Of a stretch of 64,000 nt of DNA, positions 1 through 8,078 are shown piece after piece (the stretch's first letter is position 1; every line of letters starts with the position of its first letter). The notes beneath the pieces are model-generated. The model ran no database searches. It saw only the letters and a program-made list of their open reading frames with translations, and was not told the DNA's origin. Position numbers and translations under genes: made by a program. The stretch comes from Azoarcus sp. (GTDB taxonomy: Bacteria > Pseudomonadota > Gammaproteobacteria > Burkholderiales > Rhodocyclaceae): the NCBI GenBank assembly GCA_030656215.1, contig JAUSOD010000073.1, positions 1-64,000 on the forward strand. The letters run 5' to 3'.

Positions 1-1887
1 TGCGCCGACCAGGGTCAGGCGCGGGGTGGCGGCATCCACCGGGCGCGGCGGGCGATCGATGTCGATGCGCTTCCTGCCCGCCAGCCACGGACCGGTGATC
101 GAATCCGGGTTGGCGGCGATCTCGGCCGGGGTGCCGCGGGCCACGATGTTGCCCCCACGCTCGCCCGGCCCGGGGCCGATCTCGAGCAGTTCGTCAGCCG
201 CCACCATCACCTGCGGATCGTGCTCAACCACGACCAGCGTGTTGCCGGCATCGCGCAACCGGGTCATCACCCCGAGAATGCGGCCGATATCGCGCGGATG
301 CAGGCCGATCGACGGCTCGTCGAGCACGAACAGGGTGTTCACCAGCGACGTGCCGAGCGCGGTGGTGAGGTTGATGCGCTGCACCTCGCCGCCGGACAGG
401 GTGCGCGACTGGCGGTCGAGGGTCAGGTAGCCAAGGCCGACATCGGCGAGGTAGGTCAGCCGGCTGCGGATCTCGCCCAGCACCAGGGAAGTTGCCTCGT
501 CGGCTGTGCCGGGCAGGTCGAGCGCGTCGATCGCTTTGCGGATGTGGTCGACCGGCAGCGCCATCAATTCGTTGATCGCCAGGCCCCTGGTCGTAACCGG
601 CAGCCGCCATAGCAGCGCATCGGGTTTGAGTCGCGCGCCGGCACAGCTCGGGCACACGGTGTAGCTGCGGTAGCGCGACAGCAGCACCCGGATGTGCATC
701 TTGTAGGCCTTGGTCTCGAGCCAGGCGAAGAAGTGACGCACGCCGTACCAGTGACGCGGCCAGGAGCTGTCCCAGTTCTTCCACTTGTCGTCGCCTTCGA
801 GCACCCAGCGCCGGTGCTCCTGCGGCAGGTCGCGGAACGGGATGTCCATCGCGACCCCGGCTTTCTTCGCCATCTTGGCGAGGTCCTGCTGGCATTCGCG
901 GTAACTCTCGGTCTGCCACGGCTTGATCGCGCCCTCGGCCAGGGTCTTCGACTCGTCAGGAATGACCAGGCCGAAATCCACCCCGATCACGCGGCCGAAG
1001 CCGCGGCAGGTCTCGCACGCGCCTATCGCCGAATTGAACGAGAACAGGCCCGGTGTAGGATCGCTGTAGTGGATGTCGCAGTCAGCGCAGTGCAGGCCGT
1101 CGGAATAGCGCCACGCGATTTCGTCCTGCCCCGCGTTCGTGCCGACGGCAAAAACCGTCAGTCTCCCATGACCAAGACGCAGGGCGGCCTCGACCGCTTC
1201 GGCCACCCGCGCCGACTCTGCAGAAGAAAAACGGAACCGGTCCTGCACCACCTGCAGCACATCGCCATCCGCCCCTTCGTCGCGACGATGGATGCGGGTA
1301 TAGCCCTGCACGTTCAGCAGGCCGGTGATCTCGGCCTCGCTGAAGTTCTTCGGCACGGTCACCGGGAAGCAGATCACCAGGCGCGGATCGCCGGCGTCGG
1401 CGGCACGACGGGCCAGATCGGCGGTGATGCTGTCGGGCGAATCGCGCCGCACCGGCACATCGCAGCGACGGCAATGCAGTCGCGCAGTACGCGCATAGAG
1501 CAGCTTGAAGTGGTCGGCCAGCTCGGTCATGGTGCCGACGGTGGAGCGCGAGGTTCGCACCTGGCTGGTCTGGTCGATGGCGATCGCAGGCGGCACGCCG
1601 TCTATACGATCAACCTGGGGCTTGTCCATGCGGTCGAGAAATTGCCGCGCATAAGGCGAGAAGGTCTCGACGTAGCGTCGCTGACCCTCCGCGTAAAGCG
1701 TATCGAACACCAGCGACGATTTGCCCGAGCCGGACACCCCGGTGACGACCATGAGCCGATTCAACGGCAGATCGAGGGACAGGTTGCGCAGGTTGTTCTG
1801 GCGTGCGCCGCGAATCCGGATCGCGTCGTTATGGGCGGTACTTCTGGCGTCGCTCATGGCGGAGGCAAGCGCATCGCCCTCACCCAT
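1..1887 (-). CDS. uvrA: Excinuclease ABC subunit UvrA, 3' part missing at the window edge
   Basis: DNA-damage recognition ATPase of nucleotide excision repair. The visible 629 residues contain a complete first ABC ATPase: Walker A GVSGSGKSS near residues 50-58, the YARQFLDRMDKPQVDRI stretch, a CETC zinc-binding segment, the LSGGEVQRINL signature and the Walker B LDEPSIGLHPRD. The second ATPase lies beyond base 1. The wording of the region after Walker A resembles the long tandem UvrA forms of pseudomonads and betaproteobacteria rather than E. coli UvrA, but this cannot be confirmed on a fragment. I chose ATG at 1887 because it overlaps the stop of the upstream lipoprotein gene (TGATG) and has GGGAAG just upstream. 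An in-frame ATG at 1857, closer to the conserved N-terminus, is the alternative. Confidence 0.93.
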   Translation of the reverse strand, partial: MGEGDALASAMSDARSTAHNDAIRIRGARQNNLRNLSLDLPLNRLMVVTGVSGSGKSSLVFDTLYAEGQRRYVETFSPYARQFLDRMDKPQVDRIDGVPPAIAIDQTSQVRTSRSTVGTMTELADHFKLLYARTARLHCRRCDVPVRRDSPDSITADLARRAADAGDPRLVICFPVTVPKNFSEAEITGLLNVQGYTRIHRRDEGADGDVLQVVQDRFRFSSAESARVAEAVEAALRLGHGRLTVFAVGTNAGQDEIAWRYSDGLHCADCDIHYSDPTPGLFSFNSAIGACETCRGFGRVIGVDFGLVIPDESKTLAEGAIKPWQTESYRECQQDLAKMAKKAGVAMDIPFRDLPQEHRRWVLEGDDKWKNWDSSWPRHWYGVRHFFAWLETKAYKMHIRVLLSRYRSYTVCPSCAGARLKPDALLWRLPVTTRGLAINELMALPVDHIRKAIDALDLPGTADEATSLVLGEIRSRLTYLADVGLGYLTLDRQSRTLSGGEVQRINLTTALGTSLVNTLFVLDEPSIGLHPRDIGRILGVMTRLRDAGNTLVVVEHDPQVMVAADELLEIGPGPGERGGNIVARGTPAEIAANPDSITGPWLAGRKRIDIDRPPRPVDAATPRLTLVGA

Positions 1888-2330
1888 CACTGCTTCCCGG
1901 CTTCTGCCGGTTGCGATTCCGCCACCGGCGCGGGCTCCTGCTCGGGCTTGCTGCGTACGGCATCTACCACGCCCTTGCCCGCATCCTTGAGCCGGGTGGC
2001 CGCCTCACGGGTGGCATCGGCAATGCGACGAGCAGCCTGTTCGGCCGCTTCCTTCGCATCCAGCGCCGGTCCGCTGGCGGCATCAGTCGCCTCGCCGACT
2101 TTCTCCTTGCCGATTTCGATCTGCTCGCGGGCGGTTTCCGTCACCGCTTCCATCACCGCCTTACCCGCTTCACCCGTCTTCTGCGCGGCCTCGCCAACCG
2201 CTTCCTTCGCCGCAGTCACGGCTTCACTGGCGGATTTTTCGGACTGTACGACACCTTGAGCCGGTACCTGTTCGCTACAGGCGGCGAGAAAAAGGGTGCT
2301 TGCGGCCGTTACAGCCAGCAGGGTTCTCAT
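1887..2330 (-). CDS. Small Ala/Glu/Lys-rich lipoprotein
   Basis: A 147-residue protein with a lipoprotein signal peptide: MRTLLAVTAASTLFLAAC places the lipidated Cys at residue 18. The mature part is low-complexity and strongly helical, with repeating A, E, K and R in an amphipathic pattern (apolipoprotein-like, resembling other YtxH/CsbD-like helical envelope proteins), and ends in a Pro/Glu-rich tail. No enzymatic motif is visible. The start at 2330 is preferred over upstream in-frame starts because it directly begins the signal peptide and follows AAGAGA. Its stop overlaps the likely uvrA start, so the two are probably cotranscribed, although no functional link is known. Specific function unknown. 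Confidence 0.8.
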   Translation of the reverse strand: MRTLLAVTAASTLFLAACSEQVPAQGVVQSEKSASEAVTAAKEAVGEAAQKTGEAGKAVMEAVTETAREQIEIGKEKVGEATDAASGPALDAKEAAEQAARRIADATREAATRLKDAGKGVVDAVRSKPEQEPAPVAESQPAEAGKQ

Positions 2331-2411
2331 CAATTTTGATCTCTTGCAATGGAAAGGGTCGAAGTCTGCTCTTTCTGACCTGCATCCACTGCCTGAAAGT
2401 TCCTGCGACAT

Positions 2412-2440
2412 CAAAAACAAGGGGCCCACGCAGGGCCCCT
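2412..2440 (-). terminator. Rho-independent terminator downstream of efp
   Basis: On the minus strand an 8-bp GC stem (AGGGGCCC / GGGCCCCT, 5-nt loop) is followed by TTGTTTTTG. It lies about 30 bases after the efp stop and before the lipoprotein gene, so efp ends its own transcript. Confidence 0.85.
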
Positions 2441-2472
2441 GGGTCACGATCGGCGAATATTTACTCCGCCCC

Positions 2473-3030
2473 TCACTTCACCCGGTTGCGGTACTCGTCG
2501 GTGCGGGTATCGATTTCGATCTTGTCACCGATTTCGACGAAAGCCGGTACCGGCAGTTCGAAACCGGTCGACAGCTTGGCCGGCTTCATGACCTTGCCCG
2601 AGGTGTCGCCCTTGACCGCAGGTTCGGTGTAGATCACTTCGCGCACCACCGAATTCGGCAGTTCGACCGAGATCGCCTTGCCGTTGTAGAACACCACTTC
2701 GCACGCCAGGCCGTCTTCCAGATACTTGAGCGCGTCGGTCATGTTCTCGGCTTCGACTTCGAACTGTTCGTAGTCGGCATCCATGAACACGTACATCGGA
2801 TCGGCGAAGTAGGAGTAGGTCACTTCCTTGCGATCGAGCTGCACGACTTCGAACTTGTCGTCGGCCTTGTACACCGACTCGGACGGCGCGCCGGTGAGCA
2901 GGCTCTTGAGCTTCATTTTCACGACCGCGGAGTTGCGGCCGGACTTGTTGTATTCGGCCTTCTGCACCACGAGCGGATCGGTGCCGACCATGATGACGTT
3001 ACCTACGCGGAGTTCCTGAGCGGTTTTCAT
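2473..3030 (-). CDS. efp: Translation elongation factor P, Arg32 type
   Basis: EF-P relieves ribosome stalling at polyproline stretches. The 185-residue length is typical, with the three beta-barrel domains of the family readable from [11 protein letters not shown] to the C-terminal EYRNRVK. The tip of the domain I loop reads YNKSGRNS, which puts Arg at position 32, where E. coli has the lysine that is beta-lysylated. Arg32 is the known substrate of EarP rhamnosylation, and an earP gene sits immediately upstream on the same strand. The start at 3030 fits the family; an upstream in-frame start would add 15 non-conserved residues. Confidence 0.97.
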   Translation of the reverse strand: MKTAQELRVGNVIMVGTDPLVVQKAEYNKSGRNSAVVKMKLKSLLTGAPSESVYKADDKFEVVQLDRKEVTYSYFADPMYVFMDADYEQFEVEAENMTDALKYLEDGLACEVVFYNGKAISVELPNSVVREVIYTEPAVKGDTSGKVMKPAKLSTGFELPVPAFVEIGDKIEIDTRTDEYRNRVK

Positions 3031-3093
3031 GCTGATTCCTGAACTGTAGCGGCGCGACCGAAGCCGCAAGCCCATAGACGAAAGCGCGCGATT

Positions 3094-4263
3094 CTACTCT
3101 CTCGGATCGAGAATGTGGTTGCAGAATTGCCTCAAATTGCTGGCGAGATCAGTTTGGGCACTCAAACCCGAACACCAGACCCCCGCATGGGCATCGATCG
3201 CCGGCAGCACGGCACGCAGCGCCGACCATGCCGGTGCCAGCCCGCCACGTCCGTTCCACGCCCGCCAGAAACCCGCCACTGCACTCGCAGCAGCCGTATC
3301 GAGCCCGCTGCAATAGCGCGCCAGAAAGGCCTCGAGCTTGTCGAAATGCGCGTTGTCCTGCTGTGGGTAGATGTGCCACACAAAGGGCCGGGCCGCCCAC
3401 TGCGCTCGCACGAACGAATCTTCGCCGCGCACGAAATTGAGATCACAGCTCCACAGCAGGCGGTCGTAGCTCGCCTGATCGGTGAAGGGCAGCACAGCCA
3501 GTTCCACCTTGCCCATGCGCAGTCGGCTCCCGGCTTCGAGCGCGGGGCACGCGAATGCCCGTGCCACATCGGCAAGCACCCGCCCTTCGGGCACCAGCAG
3601 CAACACTGGATGTTCGCCGCCAGCCCAGGCAGAAATCAAGTCGGCAAGCGCCGGCTGCTCGTAGGCGAACATCGAGACGATCAGGGTATCGGCCGCGAGC
3701 GCGTCAAACCCGTGCTCGCCCAGCCATGTTTCACGACCGCCGCGCTGGCGAAAGCGGTCGCGCTCGGCGAGCAAGCCCGCTTCGCGCAACAGCCCACCGG
3801 TTTTTGCCTCAAAGCCGGGAAAAAAGAAGTGCCTGACCAGTGGCAGCTGCGGATGCGGCGAGCCCAGACCATGGCAGCCCGTCACCCAGCTCTCCGCCGA
3901 CAGGTATTCGAGATTGATCCACACCGGCGCTACCGGCCTGTTCGCCATCGCCTCGAGATGAAGCGCCGGCAGGGCACAGCCAAACGCCTCAACCACCACC
4001 GAAGCAGGCTCGACTGCAGGAAAAGGCTCATGCCACGGGCAGAGCTCGACCCCGTCGACGAACACCCGTCCGACGTGCCCCGTCAGCGCCGGACACAGCC
4101 GCGCGAACGCATGCCAGTCATCGACCCAAAGCCGCACCGAGAGCCCGTGATCCGTCACCAGGGAACGGGCCAGCCGCCAGCACACCCCGATATCCCCAAA
4201 GTTATCCACAACCTGGCAGAAAATCTCCCAGTCAGGCGGGCAAGGGCGGGACGATTCAGTCAT
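3094..4263 (-). CDS. earP: EF-P arginine rhamnosyltransferase EarP
   Basis: Transfers rhamnose from TDP-rhamnose to Arg32 of EF-P. The 389-residue protein matches the family (formerly DUF2331): the N-terminal signature VVDNFGDIGVCWRLAR contains Asp20 and Asp24, corresponding to the catalytic aspartates described for EarP, and RGEDSFVRAQWA near residue 270 corresponds to the nucleotide-sugar-binding Glu region. It lies 63 bases upstream of efp on the same strand, and the efp sequence carries the matching Arg32. ATG 4263 is preferred to an upstream in-frame TTG at 4275. A perfect DnaA box (4202-4210) lies inside its 5' end. Confidence 0.95.
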   Translation of the reverse strand: MTESSRPCPPDWEIFCQVVDNFGDIGVCWRLARSLVTDHGLSVRLWVDDWHAFARLCPALTGHVGRVFVDGVELCPWHEPFPAVEPASVVVEAFGCALPALHLEAMANRPVAPVWINLEYLSAESWVTGCHGLGSPHPQLPLVRHFFFPGFEAKTGGLLREAGLLAERDRFRQRGGRETWLGEHGFDALAADTLIVSMFAYEQPALADLISAWAGGEHPVLLLVPEGRVLADVARAFACPALEAGSRLRMGKVELAVLPFTDQASYDRLLWSCDLNFVRGEDSFVRAQWAARPFVWHIYPQQDNAHFDKLEAFLARYCSGLDTAAASAVAGFWRAWNGRGGLAPAWSALRAVLPAIDAHAGVWCSGLSAQTDLASNLRQFCNHILDPRE

Positions 4264-4433
4264 GGGCGCGAACAAGTCGGGGGATGAAGCCGGGACAGAC
4301 TGTGGACAAAGGCCTCAAAGACAGACTGCCCGAAAAGCACTGACATTCGGTGCACAGCGACTACCGGTTTCATCCACCTGTTTATCAGCACAGAAATGCG
4401 GCACTGCAACAGGGGGTGAGAGACTTATCCACA
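4202..4433. other. DnaA-box cluster A with adjoining AT-rich tract
   Basis: Perfect TTATCCACA boxes occur at 4202-4210 (inside earP) and 4425-4433, and a one-mismatch box on the other strand at 4301-4309 (TGTGGACAA). The elements CTGCCCGAAAAGC (4326-4338), GTGCACAG (4350-4357) and ACAGGGGG (4409-4416) recur in the second cluster near 7 kb. An AT-rich stretch (about 4446-4494) follows, unusual in this GC-rich window. The 296-base gap between earP and rsuA has no other gene. Its role (DnaA titration, regulation or origin-like) is not established. Confidence 0.6.
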
Positions 4434-4559
4434 GATTTCGACCCACTGTTTACTTCTTTATATCTTTAATAAGTATAGAAACTATAAAACAAACCCGAGG
4501 CCGCGAAGTGCCTTGCTGCCTGCGCTGAACGCTCGTCAGGCAGCTCCGGAAAGGCAGGG

Positions 4560-5294
4560 TCAGGCAAAGTCGGCCAGTCGCACAAGATCGTCGGCTTCAA
4601 GCCAGCGCCACTGGCCCGGCGCCAGTCCGGGGTCGAGCTCCAGCCCGCCGATCCGGCTTCGGTGCAGGGCTTCGACACGGTTGCCGGCGGCACCGATCAT
4701 GCGCTTGACCTGGTGATACTTGCCTTCGCAGATGGTCAGCTGCAGGGTGTGACTGCCGGTCTGCACGCACGCGGTGGCAGCGACGGGCGCGGGCTCGTCG
4801 TGCATCTGCACCCCGGTGAGCAGCGCGGGGATCAGTTCGGCGCTGACCGGATGCTTGAGCGTGACTTCATAGACCTTGGGCGTGTTTTTCTTGCCCGAGC
4901 TCCACTGGTGGATGAACTTGCCGTTGTCCGACAGCAGTAGCAGGCCGGTGGTGTCCTGATCCAGACGGCCGATGCACTGCACGCCGCGAGGCAGGAACTG
5001 CGGCGGCATCAGGGTGAACACCGAGGGGTGGAAAGTCGGTTTTTGCGAGCACTCGTAACCGGTGGGTTTGTGCAGCATGACGTAGGCCTGAGCGCGAAAA
5101 TGCCAGGTCTGGCTGCCAACGGTGAATTCGAGCCCGGGAGAACCGTCGGTGCTGCCCGGCTCGAAATCGATGAAGGGATCGTCACAGGGAACACCGGCAA
5201 CACTGACATGGCCGGCACGGATGAGGGCACGGCTTTCCTTGCGGCTGCCGAAACCCTGGGAATGGAGGAGTCGTTCGATATGCATGGTCGGCAT
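4560..5294 (-). CDS. rsuA: RsuA-family 16S rRNA pseudouridine synthase
   Basis: Isomerises a uridine of 16S rRNA (U516 in E. coli) to pseudouridine. The 244-residue protein has an N-terminal S4 RNA-binding domain (IERLLHSQGFGSRKESRALI, residues 6-25) and the catalytic motif GRLDQDTTGLLLLSDNG with the nucleophilic Asp at about residue 112, followed by the KYHQVKRM motif typical of RsuA/RluB/RluE enzymes. ATG 5294 has AAGGGG 4 bases upstream; an in-frame ATG at 5285 (MHIERLL) is the alternative. It is divergent from the SRPBCC gene. RsuA rather than RluB/E is likely from length and the short linker, but the exact uridine is inferred. Confidence 0.9.
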   Translation of the reverse strand: MPTMHIERLLHSQGFGSRKESRALIRAGHVSVAGVPCDDPFIDFEPGSTDGSPGLEFTVGSQTWHFRAQAYVMLHKPTGYECSQKPTFHPSVFTLMPPQFLPRGVQCIGRLDQDTTGLLLLSDNGKFIHQWSSGKKNTPKVYEVTLKHPVSAELIPALLTGVQMHDEPAPVAATACVQTGSHTLQLTICEGKYHQVKRMIGAAGNRVEALHRSRIGGLELDPGLAPGQWRWLEADDLVRLADFA

Positions 5295-5371
5295 GGTACC
5301 CCTTGTCGGCGCTGCGACAGCAGCCCGGCTCGGGGTAAACTGCGGGGTCTGACCGGTAATGGAGTACGTCC

Positions 5372-5842
5372 TTGAAATTCGAACACTTGGTCGAGGTCAA
5401 CGACCTCTCCAACCGCGACGCCGCTGTGCTCAGTCGCGAGGAAATCTGGTTTGGCCTGCTGTGCCGGGCCGAAGATGCGCGGGCCTTCCTGCCCGGACTC
5501 GAGAGCTGCACCATCATCGAGCGCAGCACCGACGAACTCGTACGCGAACTCAACTTCGGGGCTGCGGTGATCCGCGACCGGGTGCGACTCCGCGAGCTCG
5601 AATGGATCTGCTTCGAATCGGAAGCCACTGCCGAGCATGCCGGCGGCAGCCTGACGATCAGCATCGAGGAACCGGAGCCGAACTTGCTTTTTCTCCGCTT
5701 CCGCTACGCGACCAGCCTGCCGGAAATGCCTGGCAGCGAAGACGCGCAGTATGCCGATATCGTGCGTTCGGCCTATCATCAGTCGGACCTCGACACGCTC
5801 AAGGTCATCCGCATGATCGCCGAATCCGGGCGTTTGCAGTAA
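5372..5842 (+). CDS. SRPBCC (DUF1857/AtaL-like) protein
   Basis: A 156-residue START/SRPBCC-fold protein resembling the DUF1857 (AtaL-like) family: the N-terminal KFEHLVEVND and the spacing to the region around PGLESCTI are typical. These proteins form a hydrophobic ligand cavity, but the ligand is unknown. The start is TTG at 5372, with GGAG 7 bases upstream; no ATG or GTG gives the family N-terminus. It is followed by a strong hairpin terminator and then rdgC. Confidence 0.8.
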   Translation: MKFEHLVEVNDLSNRDAAVLSREEIWFGLLCRAEDARAFLPGLESCTIIERSTDELVRELNFGAAVIRDRVRLRELEWICFESEATAEHAGGSLTISIEEPEPNLLFLRFRYATSLPEMPGSEDAQYADIVRSAYHQSDLDTLKVIRMIAESGRLQ

Positions 5843-5854
5843 GACCCTTTCCCC

Positions 5855-5882
5855 GGCGCCCGTTGCGAGCGCAACGGGCGCC
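5855..5882 (+). terminator. Hairpin terminator after the SRPBCC gene
   Basis: A perfect 12-bp stem (GGCGCCCGTTGC, loop GAGC, GCAACGGGCGCC) is followed by TTGTCGTTC. It lies 13 bases after the stop codon. Confidence 0.75.
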
Positions 5883-5908
5883 TTGTCGTTCACCTCAGGA
5901 AAATAATC

Positions 5909-6853
5909 ATGTGGTTCAAGAATCTGCAGCTCTATCGCCTGCCCGTCGGGTGGGACATGACAGTCGAAAAACTCGAGGAGCAGCTCGCGAAGAAGCCCTT
6001 CCATCCGTGTGGCAGCCAGGACATGGAAAGCCGTGGCTGGCTGTCGCCGCTGGGCAATGACGTGCTGGTGCACGCGGTCGGCGGCCAGTGGCTGATCGCG
6101 CTCGGCTTCGAGCACCGCCTGCTGCCGTCCGCGGTGGTCAAGGACGAAGCCGACGAGCGTGCGGCCGAAATGGCCGAGCGGCAGGGCTACAAGCTCGGTC
6201 GCAAGCAGCTGAAAGAGTTGCGCGAGCAGATCGCCCAGGAATTGATGCCGCGGGCCTTCACCCGGCGCAAGCGCTTGCACGCATGGATCGACCCAGTCGG
6301 CGGCTGGCTGGCGGTGGATGCCCCCAGTCAGGCACGTGCGGAGGATGTGCTGGAGCAGCTGCGCCACACCCTCGACAGCTTCCCGCTGACCTTGCTGCGC
6401 ACCGAACGCTCGCCGGTATCGGCGATGGCCGACTGGCTTGCCGGCAGTGAGGCACCTGCGGGCTTCACCATCGACCAGGATTGCGAGCTGCGTTCGGTCA
6501 CCGAAGACAAGGCGGCGGTGCGTTACGTGCGCCATCCGCTGGAAGGCGACGAGATCAAGGCCCACCTCGAGGGCGGCAAGCTGCCTACCCGGCTGGCGCT
6601 GACCTTCGATGACCGGGTGAGTTTCGTGCTGACTGAAAAACTCGAGATCAAGCGCATCGACTTCCTCGATGTCGTGCGCGATCAGATCGATGGTCAGGGC
6701 GAGGATGCCGAGGCCCTGTTCAATGCCGAGTTCGCACTGATGACCGGTGAACTTGGTCTGCTGCTTCCGGCGGTGGTCGAAGCACTGGGTGGCGAACTGA
6801 AGACCGAGGCGACAGCCTCGTCCGCGGTGCTTGCCGGGGACCCGCCTTTCTAA
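5909..6853 (+). CDS. rdgC: Recombination-associated protein RdgC
   Basis: RdgC forms a ring dimer that binds duplex DNA and restrains RecA, protecting replication forks. The 314-residue length and N-terminus MWFKNLQLYRL are diagnostic, as are PCGSQDMESRGWLSP, the LMPRAFTRRKRLHAWID block and the C-terminal DDRVSFVLTEKLEIKRIDF. The start has AGGAAAAT upstream. It lies between two DnaA-box regions, which may be coincidence or may reflect a replication-linked neighbourhood. A hairpin terminator follows at once. Confidence 0.96.
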   Translation: MWFKNLQLYRLPVGWDMTVEKLEEQLAKKPFHPCGSQDMESRGWLSPLGNDVLVHAVGGQWLIALGFEHRLLPSAVVKDEADERAAEMAERQGYKLGRKQLKELREQIAQELMPRAFTRRKRLHAWIDPVGGWLAVDAPSQARAEDVLEQLRHTLDSFPLTLLRTERSPVSAMADWLAGSEAPAGFTIDQDCELRSVTEDKAAVRYVRHPLEGDEIKAHLEGGKLPTRLALTFDDRVSFVLTEKLEIKRIDFLDVVRDQIDGQGEDAEALFNAEFALMTGELGLLLPAVVEALGGELKTEATASSAVLAGDPPF

Positions 6854-6857
6854 GCTT

Positions 6858-6883
6858 CAGGCCGGGTTACCCCGGCCTGTTTT
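6858..6883 (+). terminator. Rho-independent terminator after rdgC
   Basis: Stem CAGGCCGGG / CCCGGCCTG with a short loop, followed by TTTT, starting 5 bases after the rdgC stop. Confidence 0.88.
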
Positions 6884-6924
6884 GCGCTGCTGCGAAGGCG
6901 GCAGCGTGTTTCTTCATGGTGTAC

Positions 6925-7106
6925 ACAGTATTTAAAGATTTAAAAGACTATAAAGATCATAGTCGGCAGAAATCTGTGGATAAGTCTAATTATTCATATT
7001 AAACAAAAAGTTGAACTGTCCGAAAAGCTGTGCACAGGGGGCGTGTTAACGGAAGATGGATTGTTGATCAAATTTTCGGAAATCATCCTCGACCGACTTA
7101 TCCACA
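6925..7106. other. DnaA-box cluster B in an AT-rich intergenic region
   Basis: Two perfect DnaA boxes in opposite orientation (TGTGGATAA at 6975-6983, TTATCCACA at 7098-7106) flank AT-rich DNA. Within it are CTGTCCGAAAAGC (7016-7028), GTGCACAG (7030-7037) and ACAGGGGG (7035-7042), the same elements as in cluster A. An AT-rich run with two TTTAAA-type words lies at about 6928-6963, and GATC sites at about 6956 and 7066. No gene could be supported between 6884 and 7475. The region looks origin-like, but there is no dnaA gene in the window. Confidence 0.6.
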
Positions 7107-7271
7107 TTTTGGACCGCCCTTGAATCACAGCTTATACATGCAGGACTTGGCGGTTTTGCGGTGCAGCGGTTTATACGTGTTGAGTGCCACTGAGGGCGGA
7201 ACGAGCTCTCTTAGGACGGCTTAAATGTGCGTCGCAGGGTGCCCAGGCTTGTTGCTTGAACGACGTCCTGT

Positions 7272-7459
7272 GGCGGACTGAAGTCCGCCCTACGGCGGTT
7301 GTGCTGGGCCTGGTGCTGGGCTGTAGGGTCGGCTTCAGCCGACCGCAGGTGCTGGGGGCTGGCGTTGGTGCCCGAATGTAGACCTGCGGGGGGGAACCCA
7401 TCCAAGGGCGCTTGGGCTCGCGATGGGCGTTTGTCCCTGATTGCAGCGCCTACAGGCGC
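7272..7459. repeat. Group of short intergenic palindromes (REP-like)
   Basis: Three perfect inverted repeats: GGCGGACT-GA-AGTCCGCC (7272-7289), GGTCGGCT-TC-AGCCGACC (7327-7344) and GCGCCT-AC-AGGCGC (7446-7459). The first two are framed by similar TAGGG/CCCTA words in opposite orientation, so together they could fold as a larger structure. They resemble dispersed repetitive palindromes common in proteobacterial intergenic DNA. Whether they occur elsewhere in this genome cannot be seen here. Confidence 0.55.
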
Positions 7460-7475
7460 GTCATCACGACCCTGA

Positions 7476-7991
7476 TCAGCCCGGTGCGCGCAGGATCAGG
7501 GTGTCGCCGCGCTGGATGAACTCGAGGTGTTTGAGTACGCTCATGCCGAGCAGGATCTGGTCGTCACGCATGCCGGGGTTCAGATGGCCGCGAACCTGGC
7601 GCGCGAGGAAGGGGCCGAGGCCCAGTTCGTCGATCACGGTCATGCGCACGGTGACCGTGCCATTGGCGGTGATGACTTGTGCGGCGGCGCCAGGCTGGAG
7701 CCCGAGATCGCGGCCCAGATGGGCGGGGACAGACACCTGGGTGGCGCCGGTATCGAGCAGGAAGGTGACCGGCTGGCCGTTGATCGTGCCGGGTGCCACG
7801 TAATGACCCATGCGGTTGCGCTTGAGCACCAGTTCGCCGGCTCCGGGCGCGACTACCAGACTGCGGTTCGGATTGAGCTGATCGGCCAGTTGCTCGTCAA
7901 AGAACAGCCACAGCAGCCCGAGCAGGGACAGCGCCGCCAGCCACGTCATCACGCGGCCGATGCGGCGGGTGTCGTGGTCGGGCGCACTCAT
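7476..7991 (-). CDS. Membrane-anchored retropepsin-like aspartic protease
   Basis: A 171-residue protein with one N-terminal membrane segment (about residues 14-31) and a single-lobe aspartic protease domain: NGQPVTFLLDTGATQV has the catalytic Asp at residue 80, and DDQILLGMSVLKHL is the conserved C-terminal hydrophobic-Gly motif. This is the TIGR02281 / clan AA family, which acts as a dimer, presumably on the periplasmic side. Substrates are unknown. It follows prfC on the same strand after about 87 bases. Confidence 0.85.
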   Translation of the reverse strand: MSAPDHDTRRIGRVMTWLAALSLLGLLWLFFDEQLADQLNPNRSLVVAPGAGELVLKRNRMGHYVAPGTINGQPVTFLLDTGATQVSVPAHLGRDLGLQPGAAAQVITANGTVTVRMTVIDELGLGPFLARQVRGHLNPGMRDDQILLGMSVLKHLEFIQRGDTLILRAPG

Positions 7992-8078
7992 GGAAGGGTG
8001 GAACCCGGGACGCAGGCCGCGCCTGCGGCGCGGTAGCGACCTGGGAGGGATGGGGGTACGGTGAGCATACCCGGAGGC

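Noticed and set aside
4202-7106. Calling the DnaA-box regions oriC outright
   Set aside because: No dnaA, dnaN or gyrB is present and the box number is modest; reported as origin-like only.
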